This document shows positions 44,901 through 55,203 of a DNA stretch of 64,000 nucleotides, piece by piece. The notes below the pieces were generated by a model, which saw nothing but the letters and a program-made list of their open reading frames with translations, was not told the origin of the DNA and did no database searches. Origin of the DNA: Anaeramoeba ignava (taxonomy: Eukaryota > Metamonada > Anaeramoebidae); contig JAPDFW010000065.1 of assembly GCA_028826165.1 (NCBI GenBank), positions 62,001 through 126,000 on the forward strand. Reading direction: 5' to 3'. Numbering within the stretch: position 1 is the stretch's first letter; every line of letters begins with the position of its first letter. A program made the translations under genes and the position numbers.

Positions 44901-45717
44901 ATTTACACAAATTTATTCATTTAACGAAGATATGAGCAAATTATTAAACTCAAATGAAAATTTCTCAGATTTACAAATTCAATCAATTGACTCTTCCAAT
45001 TTTGGAGCTCATAAATTAATTCTTTTATCAAGATTTAATTTTGATGAAACAATTTTCCAGAAATTTATCCATATTTGCTGCCAAAAACAAAAAGAAGATG
45101 TTCAACTTGTTTTAAATTTTCTTTATACAGGATTTTTTGATTTTGAAGAAATTAATCAGAAATTACACAAAGAAATAATTCATCATGCTCAAGATCCTTC
45201 ATTCAAATCGGTTTTTTCTATCATTAGTTCAGGAGATCCTTCACAAAACAGATTGATCTCAGAAGACTTGGCAATTAAGAGTAAAGAGCAAAAGATTGAA
45301 GAATTTTTTAAGGAAATGGGATTTGATTCAAAATGGATTGAATCAAAAAGAGGAAGAAAAGGATTATTAAAAGATTTCAATCAACTATATCATCAAAATT
45401 CATCAAAAGATTTTACAATAATTATTGAAGATGAAGAAATTAAAGTTCATAAATTGATATTAATATTAAGAAGTTATTTATTTAAAGGAATGTTTTTAAA
45501 TGTCAAAGATTCATCAAATCAAGTTCATGATTATTCAGGAAAATCATTTGAAACAATTCAACAATTAATTTATTTTCTTTATCATGATAATTTTGATGAA
45601 ACAAAAGAAATTACAAATAAATTGATTGAAGAATCTCAAGATTTAAAAGATTATTATCAATTAAATCAAAATTCAATAATAGATTTAATTTTAAAAGAAT
45701 TTCAAAAAAGAAAATAA
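41947..45717 (+). CDS. 28-repeat ankyrin - double BTB protein
   Basis: Single exon, 1256 aa. I count 28 ankyrin repeats of about 33 residues from residue ~22 to ~970. Each has an xLHFAC turn and ends in a DINAKT-type hairpin with seven residues between the Asn and the next T-x-LH. Two BTB domains follow: a degenerate one near residues 1005-1070 (FSDLQI, GAHKLILLSRF) and a better-conserved one near 1150-1225 (SKDFTIIIEDEEIKVHKLIL, FKGMFLNV, HDYSGKSFETI). BTB domains suggest a CUL3-adaptor or scaffold role, with the ankyrin spiral binding partners; this is inference. Repeats 5-11 are nearly identical in DNA, indicating recent internal duplication. It lacks introns, in contrast to the related gene at 48629-53000. 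Confidence 0.95.
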   Translation: MNLQQIIEKNNFELINKIDFLSEKNFNIQKKILHFAIEKKASKEFIQTLISKGANPNQFDRKRRNSLHIAIKNQREKEIINLLISNGIEINSKDTKGKTILHYSIKYLKSQDLIDTINLLISKGIDINSKDKRGKTILHFSCQYNSIEIIDFLILKGLDIYENTKGHVFFEQDNITNLHSACKQNSLEVIKFLIGKGIDINAKTNFNQTILHFACQKNSLEVIKFLIEKGIDINAKSKENETCLHFACKQNSLEVIKFLIENGIDINAKSKLNKTCLHFACEKNSLEVIKFLVEKGVNINTKTNQNETCLHFACEKNSLEVVKFLVEKGVNINDKTKMKQTCLHFACKQNSLEVIQFLIENGVDIDAKTKFTETALHFACQKNSVEVIKFLMENGLDANTETRWNQTCLHFACEDNSFDVIKFLVENGAKIDPKTCENYTPLHFACQQTSLEIVQILVSNGADINAETQDGYTPLHFASRDSSLEVIQFLVEKGVNINSKSLDNYTALHFASGYNLVEIVEYLIEKGIHINARTQENKTALFFALRNDSPIPIVKYLVEKGIGINAKADQYETPLHLACKNRLFEAIKFLIENGADINAKLSNNQTALHVACENRASFEIIQYLVEKGIDIDAQNQHNQTALHIAFEHNLSFEVIKFLVEKGADINAKTKWKQSVLHYACQNKPIEILKYLVEKGANINAKTDNNETLLHFACKFYSSYEIIKYLVEKKVSINAKTTKNETALHLSCRNESTEVSKYLIEKGADINAKTKNEETPLHFFCLFNSSNEIIQYLIEKGADINHKNYEGQTALHFVCQSRSINLKVIQYLVEKGVDINTQNNNNKTPLHSACGNQQLPMKVVKYLIEKGADINAKTNNDETALHFVCQNKCSFKIIKYLVENGVDINAKTKKNETALHFVCQNKLTFEKVHYLVEKGIDINAKSNWNETVLSLIIQKGKKKLINLLLMKDVYFFNLKIRQIVDKFYNSFTQIYSFNEDMSKLLNSNENFSDLQIQSIDSSNFGAHKLILLSRFNFDETIFQKFIHICCQKQKEDVQLVLNFLYTGFFDFEEINQKLHKEIIHHAQDPSFKSVFSIISSGDPSQNRLISEDLAIKSKEQKIEEFFKEMGFDSKWIESKRGRKGLLKDFNQLYHQNSSKDFTIIIEDEEIKVHKLILILRSYLFKGMFLNVKDSSNQVHDYSGKSFETIQQLIYFLYHDNFDETKEITNKLIEESQDLKDYYQLNQNSIIDLILKEFQKRK

Positions 45718-45949
45718 GAGAAAAGAAAAGAAAAGAAAATAAAATAAAATAAAAAGAAAAGATTAATTAGAAAAGAAAAGAAAATTGTTATTTTTTAATG
45801 ATTTCTTTTTTTTTTCAATCAATTCCAAAAAAAAAAAAATCTTTTTTCTTTTCTCTTTTTTGTTTTTGATCCAATTTTTTTTTGTTAAAAATGGTTAAAA
45901 GTTGAAAATTAATCAAAGGAAAGAAGAAACTTGAACTTTAACTTAAACT

Positions 45950-48456
45950 TTAAAATCTTCTTTTTTTAATTTGATCATCACTTTTGCCCTTTGATTTTTC
46001 ATAAGCAAAATAAGTAGCACCAGCAATTATTGCAATTACAACACCACCAATAATATAAGATTTCAAAGAACATTTTTTTTTTGTTACATTTTTTGAATCT
46101 TTTTTCTCTTCTTGTTTTGAATCTTTTTTTGAATCTTTTTTTTCTTCTTGTTTTGTCAAATCAATTTCTGGTTTTTCATCTTTTTGAGGTTTTGGTGTTT
46201 GAGATGTTTCTGATAATTCAACTAGCATTTCATGTGGAATTTCTAAACTTGGTTCAATTTCTTTTGCTTTTTTAATCAATGATTCTGCTTTTTTAATATC
46301 TTTTGCCACTCCATTTCCATTCATATAAAGAAGACCAAGTTGAAAAATTGCTTCAGGATGATTATATTCTGATGCTTTTATCCATAATTCTGCTGCTTTT
46401 TCAAAACTTTGTTGAATTCCACTTCCTAATTTAATTTAAAATTAAAATTAAAATTAAAATTAAAATTAAAATCCAAATTAAAATAAAATCCAAATTAAAA
46501 TCCAAATTAAAATTAAAATTCATTTATAAAATTAAATTTAAAATTAAATTCATGTTTAATTACCTCCTTCAAAATAAAGTCTTCCTAAATAAAATAATGC
46601 TTCTCTATTCTTGTTTTTAATTGCTTGATTATAATATTTTTCTGCTTTTCTATAATCAATTGGACATCCATCTCCAAAAGTATAATGATTTCCTGCCTTT
46701 TATTTTATAAAAAAAGGAATATCAAAATTTTAAATTTTAAATTTAATTTTAATTTTAAATTTAATTTACCATTAATTGAGATTCACCATTTCCTAATTTT
46801 GCAGAAATTTCCCACCATTTAAGAGCTTCTCTGTGATTAGGTTCAATTTCATATTGAACAGATCCTTCAAAATAAAGTTTAGCAATTTCAAAAGTACTTT
46901 CATAATGACTTTTTTTAGCACTACTTAAAAGAAATTCAAAAGCTTTTTCAAATTCTTCTCTCTCCTCATAGTAATCAAAAAGTAAATATCTAAATCAAAT
47001 ATTTTATAAATAAATATTTTATAAATAAATATTTTATAAATAAATATAAATAAATATTTTATAAATAAATATTTAATAAATAAATATTTTATAAATAAAT
47101 ATTTAATAAATAAATATTTAATAAATAAATATTTTATAAATAAATATTTAATAAATAAATATTTTATAAATGAATATTTTATAAATGAATATTTTATAAA
47201 TAAATATTTTATAAATAAATATTTTATAAATAAATATTTTATAAATAAATATTTTTATAAATAAATATAAATAAATATTTTTTGAATATTTTATAAATAA
47301 ATATTTTTTTATAAATAAATATTTTATAAAAAATATTTTGTAAATAAATATTTTGTAAATAAATATAAATAAATATTTTATAAATAAATATTTTATAAAT
47401 AAATATTTTATAAATAAATATTTTATAAATGAATATTTTATAAATAAAATATTTTATAAATATTTATAAATAAATATTTAATAAATAAATATTTTATAAA
47501 TAAATATTTTATAAATAAATATTTAATAAAATAAATTTTATAAATAAATATTTTATAAATAAATATTTTTAAAAACAAATATTTTTATAAATAAATATTT
47601 TATAAATAAATTATTTTATAAATAAAATTTTATAAATAAATATTTTATAAATAAATATTTAATAAATAAATATTTTATAAATAAATATTTTATAAATATA
47701 AATGAATATTTTATAAATGAATATTTTATAAATAAATATTTTATAAATATAAATATTTTATATAAATAAATATTTTATAAATATTTTATAAATAAATATT
47801 TTATAAATAAATATTTTGTAAATAAATATTTTATAAATAAATAAATAAATATTCAATAAATAAATATTTTATAAATAAATATTTTATAAATATTTTATAA
47901 ATAAATATTTTATAAATAAATATTTTGTAAATAAATATTTTATAAATAAATATTTTATAAATAAATACTTGGAAATAAATATTTTATAAATAAATATTTT
48001 ATAAATATTTATAAATAAATATTTTATAAATAAATATTTTGTAAATAAATATTTTGTAAATAAATATAAATAAATATTTTATAAATAAATATAAAAAATA
48101 TTTAATAAGTAAATATTTTGTAAATAAATATAAATCAAATATTTTATAAATAAATACTCAGAATTTGAATCCATTTTTCCATTAAGATGATCAAAAATAA
48201 CTAAAGGCCAAATATCTTCATTTTGCTTTTCCAAATGAATTAAAAATTGAATATCATTCTCAATAGTATAATAAGTTCTAGAAACTTCTTCAAAAAGAGA
48301 ACCTTCAATTAAAGGATCATCATTTTTTAAAGCAACTCTTAATGAATTATTTGTAATTTCAATTTCTAAATCTTCTTGTGATGTGTTTTGTGGTAAAAAC
48401 ATTTTGACTGTTAAATGATTTCCTGATTGAGAAAACTCATAATATTGTAACGCCAT
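45950..48456 (-). CDS. CS domain - Sel1 repeat - tail-anchored protein
   Basis: Four exons: 48456..48158, 46989..46770, 46696..46564 and 46425..45950. Phases agree, giving 375 aa. The N-terminal ~95 residues form a CS (p23/NudC-like) beta-sandwich (YYEFSQSGNHLTVKMFLP, NSLRVALKNDDPLIEGSLFE). Sel1-like repeats follow (ESTFEIAKLYFEGSV, EALKWWEISAKLGNGESQLM, REALFYLGRLYFEGG, EAIFQLGLLYMNGNGVAKD). Next come a Lys/Glu/Ser linker and one C-terminal transmembrane helix (YIIGGVVIAIIAGATYFAYE) with a short basic tail. CS and Sel1/TPR modules both bind chaperones such as Hsp90, so a membrane-anchored co-chaperone is plausible. I do not recognise a named orthologue with this order. Intron 1 is 1168 bp of repeat. 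Confidence 0.88.
46995..48150 (-). repeat. ATAAATAAATATTTT array, CS-Sel1 intron 1
   Basis: 15-mer ATAAATAAATATTTT with TAATAAATAAATATT variants fills the intron 46990-48157. C is almost absent from the plus strand, so the sense strand is nearly G-free. Confidence 0.95.
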
Positions 48457-48628
48457 TTTATTAACGAATCCAAAAAATTAAAAAAAATTAAAAAATGAAA
48501 AAAAAAAATGAAGAATAAAAAAATTAAAATAAAATTAAAATAAAATTGCGAATTTTTTTGCTTTTAAATTTTTTAATTTAAAATTTTTTTTTCATTTTTT
48601 TTTTCTTAATTTTTTTATTTTTATAATT
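48457..48628. promoter_or_regulatory. Bidirectional promoter spacer (CS-Sel1 / ankyrin-BTB)
   Basis: A 172-bp spacer with AAAAATGAAAAAAAAAAATG (about 48491-48510) facing the minus-strand gene and TTTTTTTCATTTTTTTT (about 48585-48602) facing the plus-strand gene. Confidence 0.5.
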
Positions 48629-51600
48629 ATGTCTGAACTTTTTAAAGCAATTACTGCAAAAGATGCAAATTTATTAAAACAACTTCTTGATTCTGGAAAA
48701 GATGCAAATACAAAAGAAGTGAATAAATATAATAATATTTTTATTATTTATTATTGATTTTATTTATAATTTATTTAGGGAGTAAATTTGATTTTCTTTT
48801 TTTCAAATATTTAATTCATTTTAAGGCTTTTTATTTTCTGTTTTTTTTTTTAATAAGAATGAAACATTAATTCTTCGTGCAGGTTCTTCTCTTGCTCCAT
48901 ATGAAATATTTGAAGTTTTAATTTCTCATGGAGCTGATGTTAATTATGCAAATGTATTTTTTAAATTATTTTTAAAATTATTCTTTAAATTATTTTTAAA
49001 TTATTCTTTAAATTATTTTTGAAATTATTCTTTAAATTATTCTTTAAATTATTCTTTTAAATTATTTTTAAATTATTCTTTAAATTATTCTTTAAATTAT
49101 ATTTGAAATTATATTTGAAATTATTTTTAAATTATTCTTTAAATTATTTTTGAAATTATTTTTAAATTATTTTTTAAATTATTCTTTTAAATTATTTTTG
49201 AAATTATTTTTAAATTATTTTTAAATTATTCTTTAAATTATTTTTAAATTATTCTTTTAAATTATTTTTAAATTATTTTTAAATTATTCTTTAAATTATT
49301 CTTTAAATTATTTTTAAATTATTCTTTAAATTATTTTTAAATTATTTTTAAATTATTCTTTTTAAATTATTCTTAAATTATTCTTTTAAATTATTCTTTT
49401 AAATTATTTTTGAAATTATTCTTTAAATTATTTTAAATTATTTTTAAATTGTTCTTTAAATTATTTTGAAATTGTTTTTAAATTATTTTGAAATTATTCT
49501 TTTAAATTATTCTTTAAATTATTCTTTGAAATTATTCTTTTTAAATTATTCTTTAAATTATTCTTTTAATTATTCTTTTAAATTATTTTAAATTATTTTT
49601 AAATTATATTGAAATTGTTCTTTAAAATTATTTTTAAATTATTTTTAAATTATTTTTGAAATTGTTCTTTTAAATTATATTTTTAAATTATTCTTAAATT
49701 ATTCTTTTAATTTATTCTTTAAATTATTTTTGAAATTATTTTTGAAATTATTTTTAAATTATTTTTAAATTATTCTTGAAATTATTCTTGAAATTATTTT
49801 TAAATTATTCTTTAAATTATTCTTTTAAATTATTCTTTAAATTATTTTTAAATTATTCTTTTAAATTATTTTTGAAATTATTTTTAATTTATTCTTTAAA
49901 TTATTTTTAATTTATTCTTTTAAATTATTTTCTAAATTATTTTTAAATTGTTCTTTAAATTATTTTGAAATTATTCTTTAAATTATTTTTAAATTATTTT
50001 TAAATTATTTTGAAATTATTCTTTTTAAATTATTTTTAAATTATTTTTAAATTATTCTTTTAAAGTATTCTTTAAATTATTTTGAAATTATTCTTTTAAA
50101 TTATTTTTAAATTATTCTTTTAAATTATTCTTTTAAATTATTTTTAAATTGTTCTTTTGAATTATTTTTAAATTATATTTTAAATTATTTCTTAAATTAT
50201 TTTAAAATTGTTTTTTAAATTATTCTTTAAATTATTCTTTAAATTATTTTTAAATTATTCTTTTAAATTATTTTTTAAATTATTTTTAAATTATTCTTTA
50301 AATTATTCTTTAAATTATTTTTGAATTATTTTTAAATTATTCTTAAATTATTCTTTTAAATTATTCTTTTAAATTATTCTTTTAAATTATTTTTAAATTA
50401 TTCTTTAAATTATATTTTTAAATTATTCTTTTAAATTATTCTTTTAAATTATTTTTGAAATTGTTTTTAAATTATTTTTAAATTATTCTTAAATTATTCT
50501 TTAAAATTATTTTTTAAATTATTCTTTAAATTATATTTTTAAATTATTTTTAAATTATTCTTTAAATTATATTTGAAATTATTTTTAAATTATTCTTAAA
50601 TTATTCTTTTAAATTATTCTTGAAATTATTCTTTAAATTATTCTTTAAATTATTCTTTAAATTATTCTTTAAATTATTCTTTTAAATTATTTTTAAAATT
50701 ATTTTTAAATTATTCTTTAAACTATTCTTGAAATTATTCTTAATTTATTTTTTTAAATTATTTTTAAATTATTTTTAAATTATTTTTTAAATTATTTTTT
50801 AAATTATTTTTTTAATTATTTTTTTAAATTATTTTTGAAATTATATTTGAAATTATTCTTTAAATTATTTTTAAATTATTTTTTAAATTATTTTTTAAAT
50901 TATTTTTTTAGTCAGTAAAAGAATAACTTTTAAAAATTTTTTCATCTTTTTTTTTTAATCCAAAAAAAAATTTAAAAAAAAATAGTCAGTAAATTAATTC
51001 TTTTGAATTTTATTGAATCGATATTAATAGTTATTCTGTTATTTTATTTTTTTTTCTATTAGGATGTAACTGCTTTATTATATTCAACTTATCATCCAGC
51101 TGCTTTTGAGGTTATAAAATTGCTTATTGATTCTGGTGCTGATGTTAATCATTCAAATGTATTTTATTTTTAATTTTAAAATCATTTCTTTTATTAAAAT
51201 TTAAAATTAAAATTTAAATTTAAATCAAAAGTGTGTAATTTAAATTAATTTGAATATGTTTTTTTTAGTTTGATTTTAAAATTAAAAATAAAATTAAATT
51301 ATTTTAGTGGGTAAATCAATTTGAATAATTTTTTTGAATTTTTTGAAATTAATTTTTTAATTTTATCCTAAAGAAACGAACACCTCTTCATAATTCTTGT
51401 TTAAATTCAAACAAACTGGAAGTAATTAAATTGTTAGTTAATTCTAAATCAGATGTGAATGCTCGAGAGGTAAAAAAAATTACATTTTGATATTTTTAGG
51501 AAAAAAAATTAAAAATAAAAATTTTAGAGAGTAATTTTAAATACTCAAATTTTGTCATTTTGATTTTGAAGAAAAAAATTAATTGATGATTTATTTTTTA

Positions 51601-53000
51601 GTATGTAAATTTTCTTTAAAATTTTATATAATTTTTTTATTAGATTTTTCAAAATAAAATTATTAAATTATTCATTTTGAAAACAATAAGGATGCAACAC
51701 CCCTTCATTATACTTGTCAATATCCAGTTGAACCTGAAGGTGTAGAATTTTTATGCCAAGCAGGTGCAGAATTAAATGTTCAAGATGTAAATTATTGATG
51801 AAAATAATTTAACCATTTTTCAAAAACGATTAATTTTTGTTTTCAAAAAAAAAAAAAAAAAGAATGTAAAAAAAAGAATATAAATAAATTTTCCATTTAA
51901 TTTCTAATTTTTAAATGATTCATTTTAGAATGTAAATATTTTATTTTAGAATTTAATCAAAAATAGATTTTTTTATTAATAAATGATTAAAAATTTTCAA
52001 GAATAAAACACCACTTCATTATGCTTGTGAAAAAAAATCAAAAGAAAAAATTAAAATATTAATAGATTATGGAGCAAATATTGAAATTTCTGATGTAAAA
52101 AAAAGCGAATATATTATATTATATTTTTTTTGAAAAATAATAAAAAAATATTTAGAAAGTAATATTTAGATTGAATTAAAATTAAAATTCTATTTAAAAT
52201 TATATAATTTATTAGACAGTAAATTTTTTTTAGAAAGAAAAAAAAAAGTAAATTAGATTGAAAATGATTATTATGATTAAAATAATTAGGGAAAAAAACC
52301 AGAAGATTATTTGACTGAAGAAGAAAAAATTTGGTTTCAATCATTGAATCATTTTGTACTTGATTTCCAAAATTTATTAAATAATAAAGAGTTAGCTGAT
52401 ATGAAAATAACTACTAAAATGGGAGATATTTATTTCCATAAAACAATAATTATGGCAAGACTTGGAAAAGATAAAATTGAACAATTTGAAAAAATTCTTC
52501 ATCAAAAAGAAAAAAATGAAATTGAAAAAGTATTAAAATTTATATATACAGCATGTATTGAATTAGAATTTCGAGAAATTGTTGAAGAAATATTCCAAGA
52601 ATTAGGAATATCTTTTGTATCCAAATTAGGATTGAAAAACTTACATGAAGATTTAGGAAAACTTTATGAAGATGAAGAATCAAAAGATTTCACAATAATT
52701 GCTGGTGAAGAAGAAATTCGTGCTCATAAAACAATTCTATTTGCTCGAAGCCAAACTTTTCGAGGAATGTTTTTGAGTGTTGTTGATGATTCTAATAAAG
52801 TTAATGATTATCGAGGATTTTCACTTAAAGCTTTGAATAATATTGTCAAATTTTTATATTTTGATAAGTTTGATTTTGATAATTTATCTTTGAATGTTTT
52901 GGAGGAAATTGAAGAAGGTTTAGATTATTATGGTATTGCTACTTCTCCAGTTCTTTTGGAACAGATTAATAGGAAAATGGAATCTTTAGAACTTAAATGA
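48629..53000 (+). CDS. Ankyrin - double BTB protein with one exon per repeat and 3-nt microexons
   Basis: Main exons: 48629-48718, 48858-48953, 51063-51158, 51374-51469, 51691-51786, 52002-52094 and 52290-53000, all phase 0. Four are exactly 96 nt and each encodes one ankyrin repeat (e.g. KRTPLHNSCLNSNKLEVIKL). The last exon carries a degenerate BTB (ADMKITTKMGDIYFHKTII) and a second BTB (SKDFTIIAGEEEIRAHKTIL, FRGMFLSVVDDSNKV). The main exons alone give 425 aa. Each intervening stretch also contains AG-NNN-GTAA sites that would add one in-frame, non-stop codon each, for 436 aa in total, and restore normal ankyrin linker length. The unit of exon plus introns repeats about every 311-317 nt (51063, 51374, 51691, 52002). 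Role inferred as for the neighbouring ankyrin-BTB gene. Confidence 0.88.
48779..52218 (+). other. Eleven candidate single-codon (3-nt) microexons
   Basis: Predicted microexons, each preceded by AG and followed by GTAA: 48779-48781 GGA; 50912-50914 TCA; 50986-50988 TCA; 51232-51234 TGT; 51308-51310 TGG; 51528-51530 AGA; 51602-51604 TAT; 51863-51865 AAT; 51929-51931 AAT; 52156-52158 AAA; 52216-52218 ACA. They divide the inter-ankyrin stretches into introns of 57-86 nt (plus one of 1958 nt), matching other short introns in this window. They are paired between repeats except at the first junction. Not proven without transcripts. Confidence 0.65.
48955..50905 (+). repeat. AAATTATTCTTTAAATTATTTTT array, ankyrin-BTB intron
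   Basis: About 1.95 kb of TTAAATTATTCTTT and TTAAATTATTTT units with occasional TTTGAAATT. G is sparse and AG is nearly absent until the TTTTTTTAG at 50904-50911. Confidence 0.95.
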
Positions 53001-53783
53001 AATTAAAAAAATAAATTTAAAATCATTTTGAAATTAAAAAATAAATTTGATTTGATTTTAAATTTGATTTAAATTTGATTTAAATTTGAATTTGAATTTG
53101 AATTTGATTTAAATTTGAATTTGATTTAAATTTAATTTGATTTAAATTTTAATTGAATTTGAATTTGATTTAAATTTGATTTAAATTTGAATTTGATTTA
53201 AATTTGAATTTGATTTGATTTGAATTTAATTTAATTTGAATTTAAATTTGATTTAAATTTGATTTGAATTTTAATTGAATTTGATTTTAAATTTGAATTT
53301 AAATTTGATTTGATTTTGAATTTAAATTTAATTTTGAATTTAATTGAATTTGAATTTGAATTTGATTTGAATTTGATTTGAATTTGAATTTGATTTGAAT
53401 TTAAATTTGATTTGAATTTAAATTTGATTTAAATTTGATTTAAAATTTTGAATTTTGAATTTAATTTAAATTTGATTTTAAATTAAATTTGATTTAAATT
53501 TGATTTGATTTTGAATTTAAATTTGATTTGATTTAAATTTGATTTAAATTTGAGTTTGAATTTAAATTTGATTTAAATTTGATTTAAATTTGATTTAAAT
53601 TTGATTTAAATTTGATTTAAATTTGATTTGATTTGAATTTAAATTTGAATTTAAATTTGAATTTGAATTTGAATTTAAATTTAAATTTAAATTTGATTTT
53701 GAATTTGATTTAAATTTGATTTTGAATTTGAATTTGATTTGATTTGAATTTTATTTTTCTTTTTCTCAAAAAAAAAAAATAAA
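53001..53783. repeat. Convergent spacer: AAATTTGATTT array
   Basis: TTTGATTTAAATTTGAATTTG units from about 53035 to 53745 fill the spacer between the ankyrin-BTB and NBR1-like 3' ends. No gene seen. Confidence 0.92.
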
Positions 53784-55022
53784 TCATTTCAAAAGCTCTT
53801 CAGTAACTCGAGTAACATCATAATCAAACTGTTTAAGTAATCTTCGATTTCTCTCCTTATCAGTAAAACCCAACTCTTCGAGTTGTTTCAAGCCTTGGAA
53901 CAATTTAGTATCTTCTTCAGAAAGTTTTTTAGGTTCAATAACATGAATAACAACAAAAAATTGTTCTCCAAAATGGAAATCATCAGAAAAAACAATACGA
54001 TAATAACCAACATATCTTCCTGGTTCACTTGGCGCTTGCATTTTTAAAAAAACATCAACTGTTTCACCGGGTTTTTTAGGGGGAATTTTGACAACTTCAC
54101 GATTTCTTCTTAAATCATTTCCTCCAAACCATTTAATAGTTAAACCTTCTTCCCAATCACAAGATCCATTATTTCTAAAGCGCCATCCTTTTGTGAATGT
54201 TTCATTTGGTTGAAATTCTGCTGAATCTAAAACCCGTAAGTGTTTTTCAAATTTAATTGATTCTTTTGAACGATCAGGTAATGTTTTTTCAACTTTTGGC
54301 TTTTCAATATTATTTTGAGTTATTTGATTCACTAATTGACTTAATTTTTCACATAAATTTTTCAAATTCAAATTTTCGGGTTTGATTTCAATTCTTAATT
54401 GAATCATTTTATCTGCCAATTCGGAAAAAATAAACGTTAGTTGACTTTCAATTTCTTCTGAAATTTTCATTTCGTTTCGGAATTCATTCAAACTTTTTTC
54501 AATATATTTTTGTCGGTTTTCTGATCCTTTTCCAAATAATTCCTCAAGATGTCCTCTAAGTTTTTCTCTAATTTTAGAGAATGTTGTTACTAATTCTGAG
54601 TTTGAAACCAATTCCATAACAACATTGAAAGCTTGATTCAATCCCTGGAAAAGACTCTCGATTTCTTGTGGTTGTTTTTTTAATTCTTCCTTTATTGGTG
54701 TTTTTTCAATTTCTTCTTCTTTTTTTGAATTTTCTTTTGGATTTTCTTTTTGCTTTTCTTTTTCGTTTTCTTTTTCTATCTCGCCAAGTTCGATTTGAAG
54801 CCGAACTAGCTTGGCATCTTGACTCACAATTTTGTCTAGTGTTGTGTTTTGTGGGAAAGTGATCCATTCTTTGGCTTCGTTCATGTATTTCAAAATGATT
54901 TTGTCTTTTGGAATCTTTTCATATCTTTCGGTTATTTTGTCACAAATTTTAGAATAACTTGAGTCTCTTTCAACTGAAAATCTTCTTAAATCTTGATTAT
55001 AATCACATTTAATTGTAATCAT
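53784..55022 (-). CDS. NBR1: NBR1-like autophagy receptor (PB1 - FW - UBA)
   Basis: Single exon, 412 aa, ATG 55022. An N-terminal PB1-like domain (residues 1-80: ITIKCDYNQDLRRFSVERD, ILKYMNEAKEWITFP) is followed by a charged coiled-coil linker. Next is the NBR1-type four-tryptophan (FW) domain at about 260-365, with FTKGWRFRNNGSCDWEEG, WFGGNDLR and EPGRYVGYYRIVF. The C-terminal UBA (about 372-412: LKQLEELGFTDKERNRRLLK) should bind ubiquitin. Family role: selective-autophagy cargo receptor. I see no ZZ zinc finger and no convincing LIR motif; the order PB1-FW-UBA fits the reduced protist or plant layouts. It could alternatively be an ILRUN-like protein, but that family lacks PB1. It is divergent from SDA1 across 181 bp. 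Confidence 0.9.
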   Translation of the reverse strand: MITIKCDYNQDLRRFSVERDSSYSKICDKITERYEKIPKDKIILKYMNEAKEWITFPQNTTLDKIVSQDAKLVRLQIELGEIEKENEKEKQKENPKENSKKEEEIEKTPIKEELKKQPQEIESLFQGLNQAFNVVMELVSNSELVTTFSKIREKLRGHLEELFGKGSENRQKYIEKSLNEFRNEMKISEEIESQLTFIFSELADKMIQLRIEIKPENLNLKNLCEKLSQLVNQITQNNIEKPKVEKTLPDRSKESIKFEKHLRVLDSAEFQPNETFTKGWRFRNNGSCDWEEGLTIKWFGGNDLRRNREVVKIPPKKPGETVDVFLKMQAPSEPGRYVGYYRIVFSDDFHFGEQFFVVIHVIEPKKLSEEDTKLFQGLKQLEELGFTDKERNRRLLKQFDYDVTRVTEELLK

Positions 55023-55203
55023 ATTAAAAAAAAATGAAAAAAAAAATGAAAAATAAAAAAAATAAAAATAAAAATAAATAAATAATAAAGTGAGAAAATT
55101 TAAATTGAGAAAAAAATGACGAAGAAAAACAAAAATATTAATAATTTTTTATTTTTTTTTCATTTTTATTTTTCATTTTTTCTTTTTTCTTTTTTAAAAA
55201 ATT
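55023..55203. promoter_or_regulatory. Bidirectional promoter spacer (NBR1-like / SDA1)
   Basis: A 181-bp spacer with AAAAATGAAAAAAAAAATGA (about 55030-55049) facing NBR1 and TTTTTTTTTCATTTTTATTT (about 55152-55171) facing SDA1. Confidence 0.5.

Noticed and set aside
51247-51275. TTTTTTAG near 51267 and TTTTTAGG near 51499 as further microexon acceptors
   Set aside because: Neither is followed by a GT at a usable distance, so they do not define an exon.
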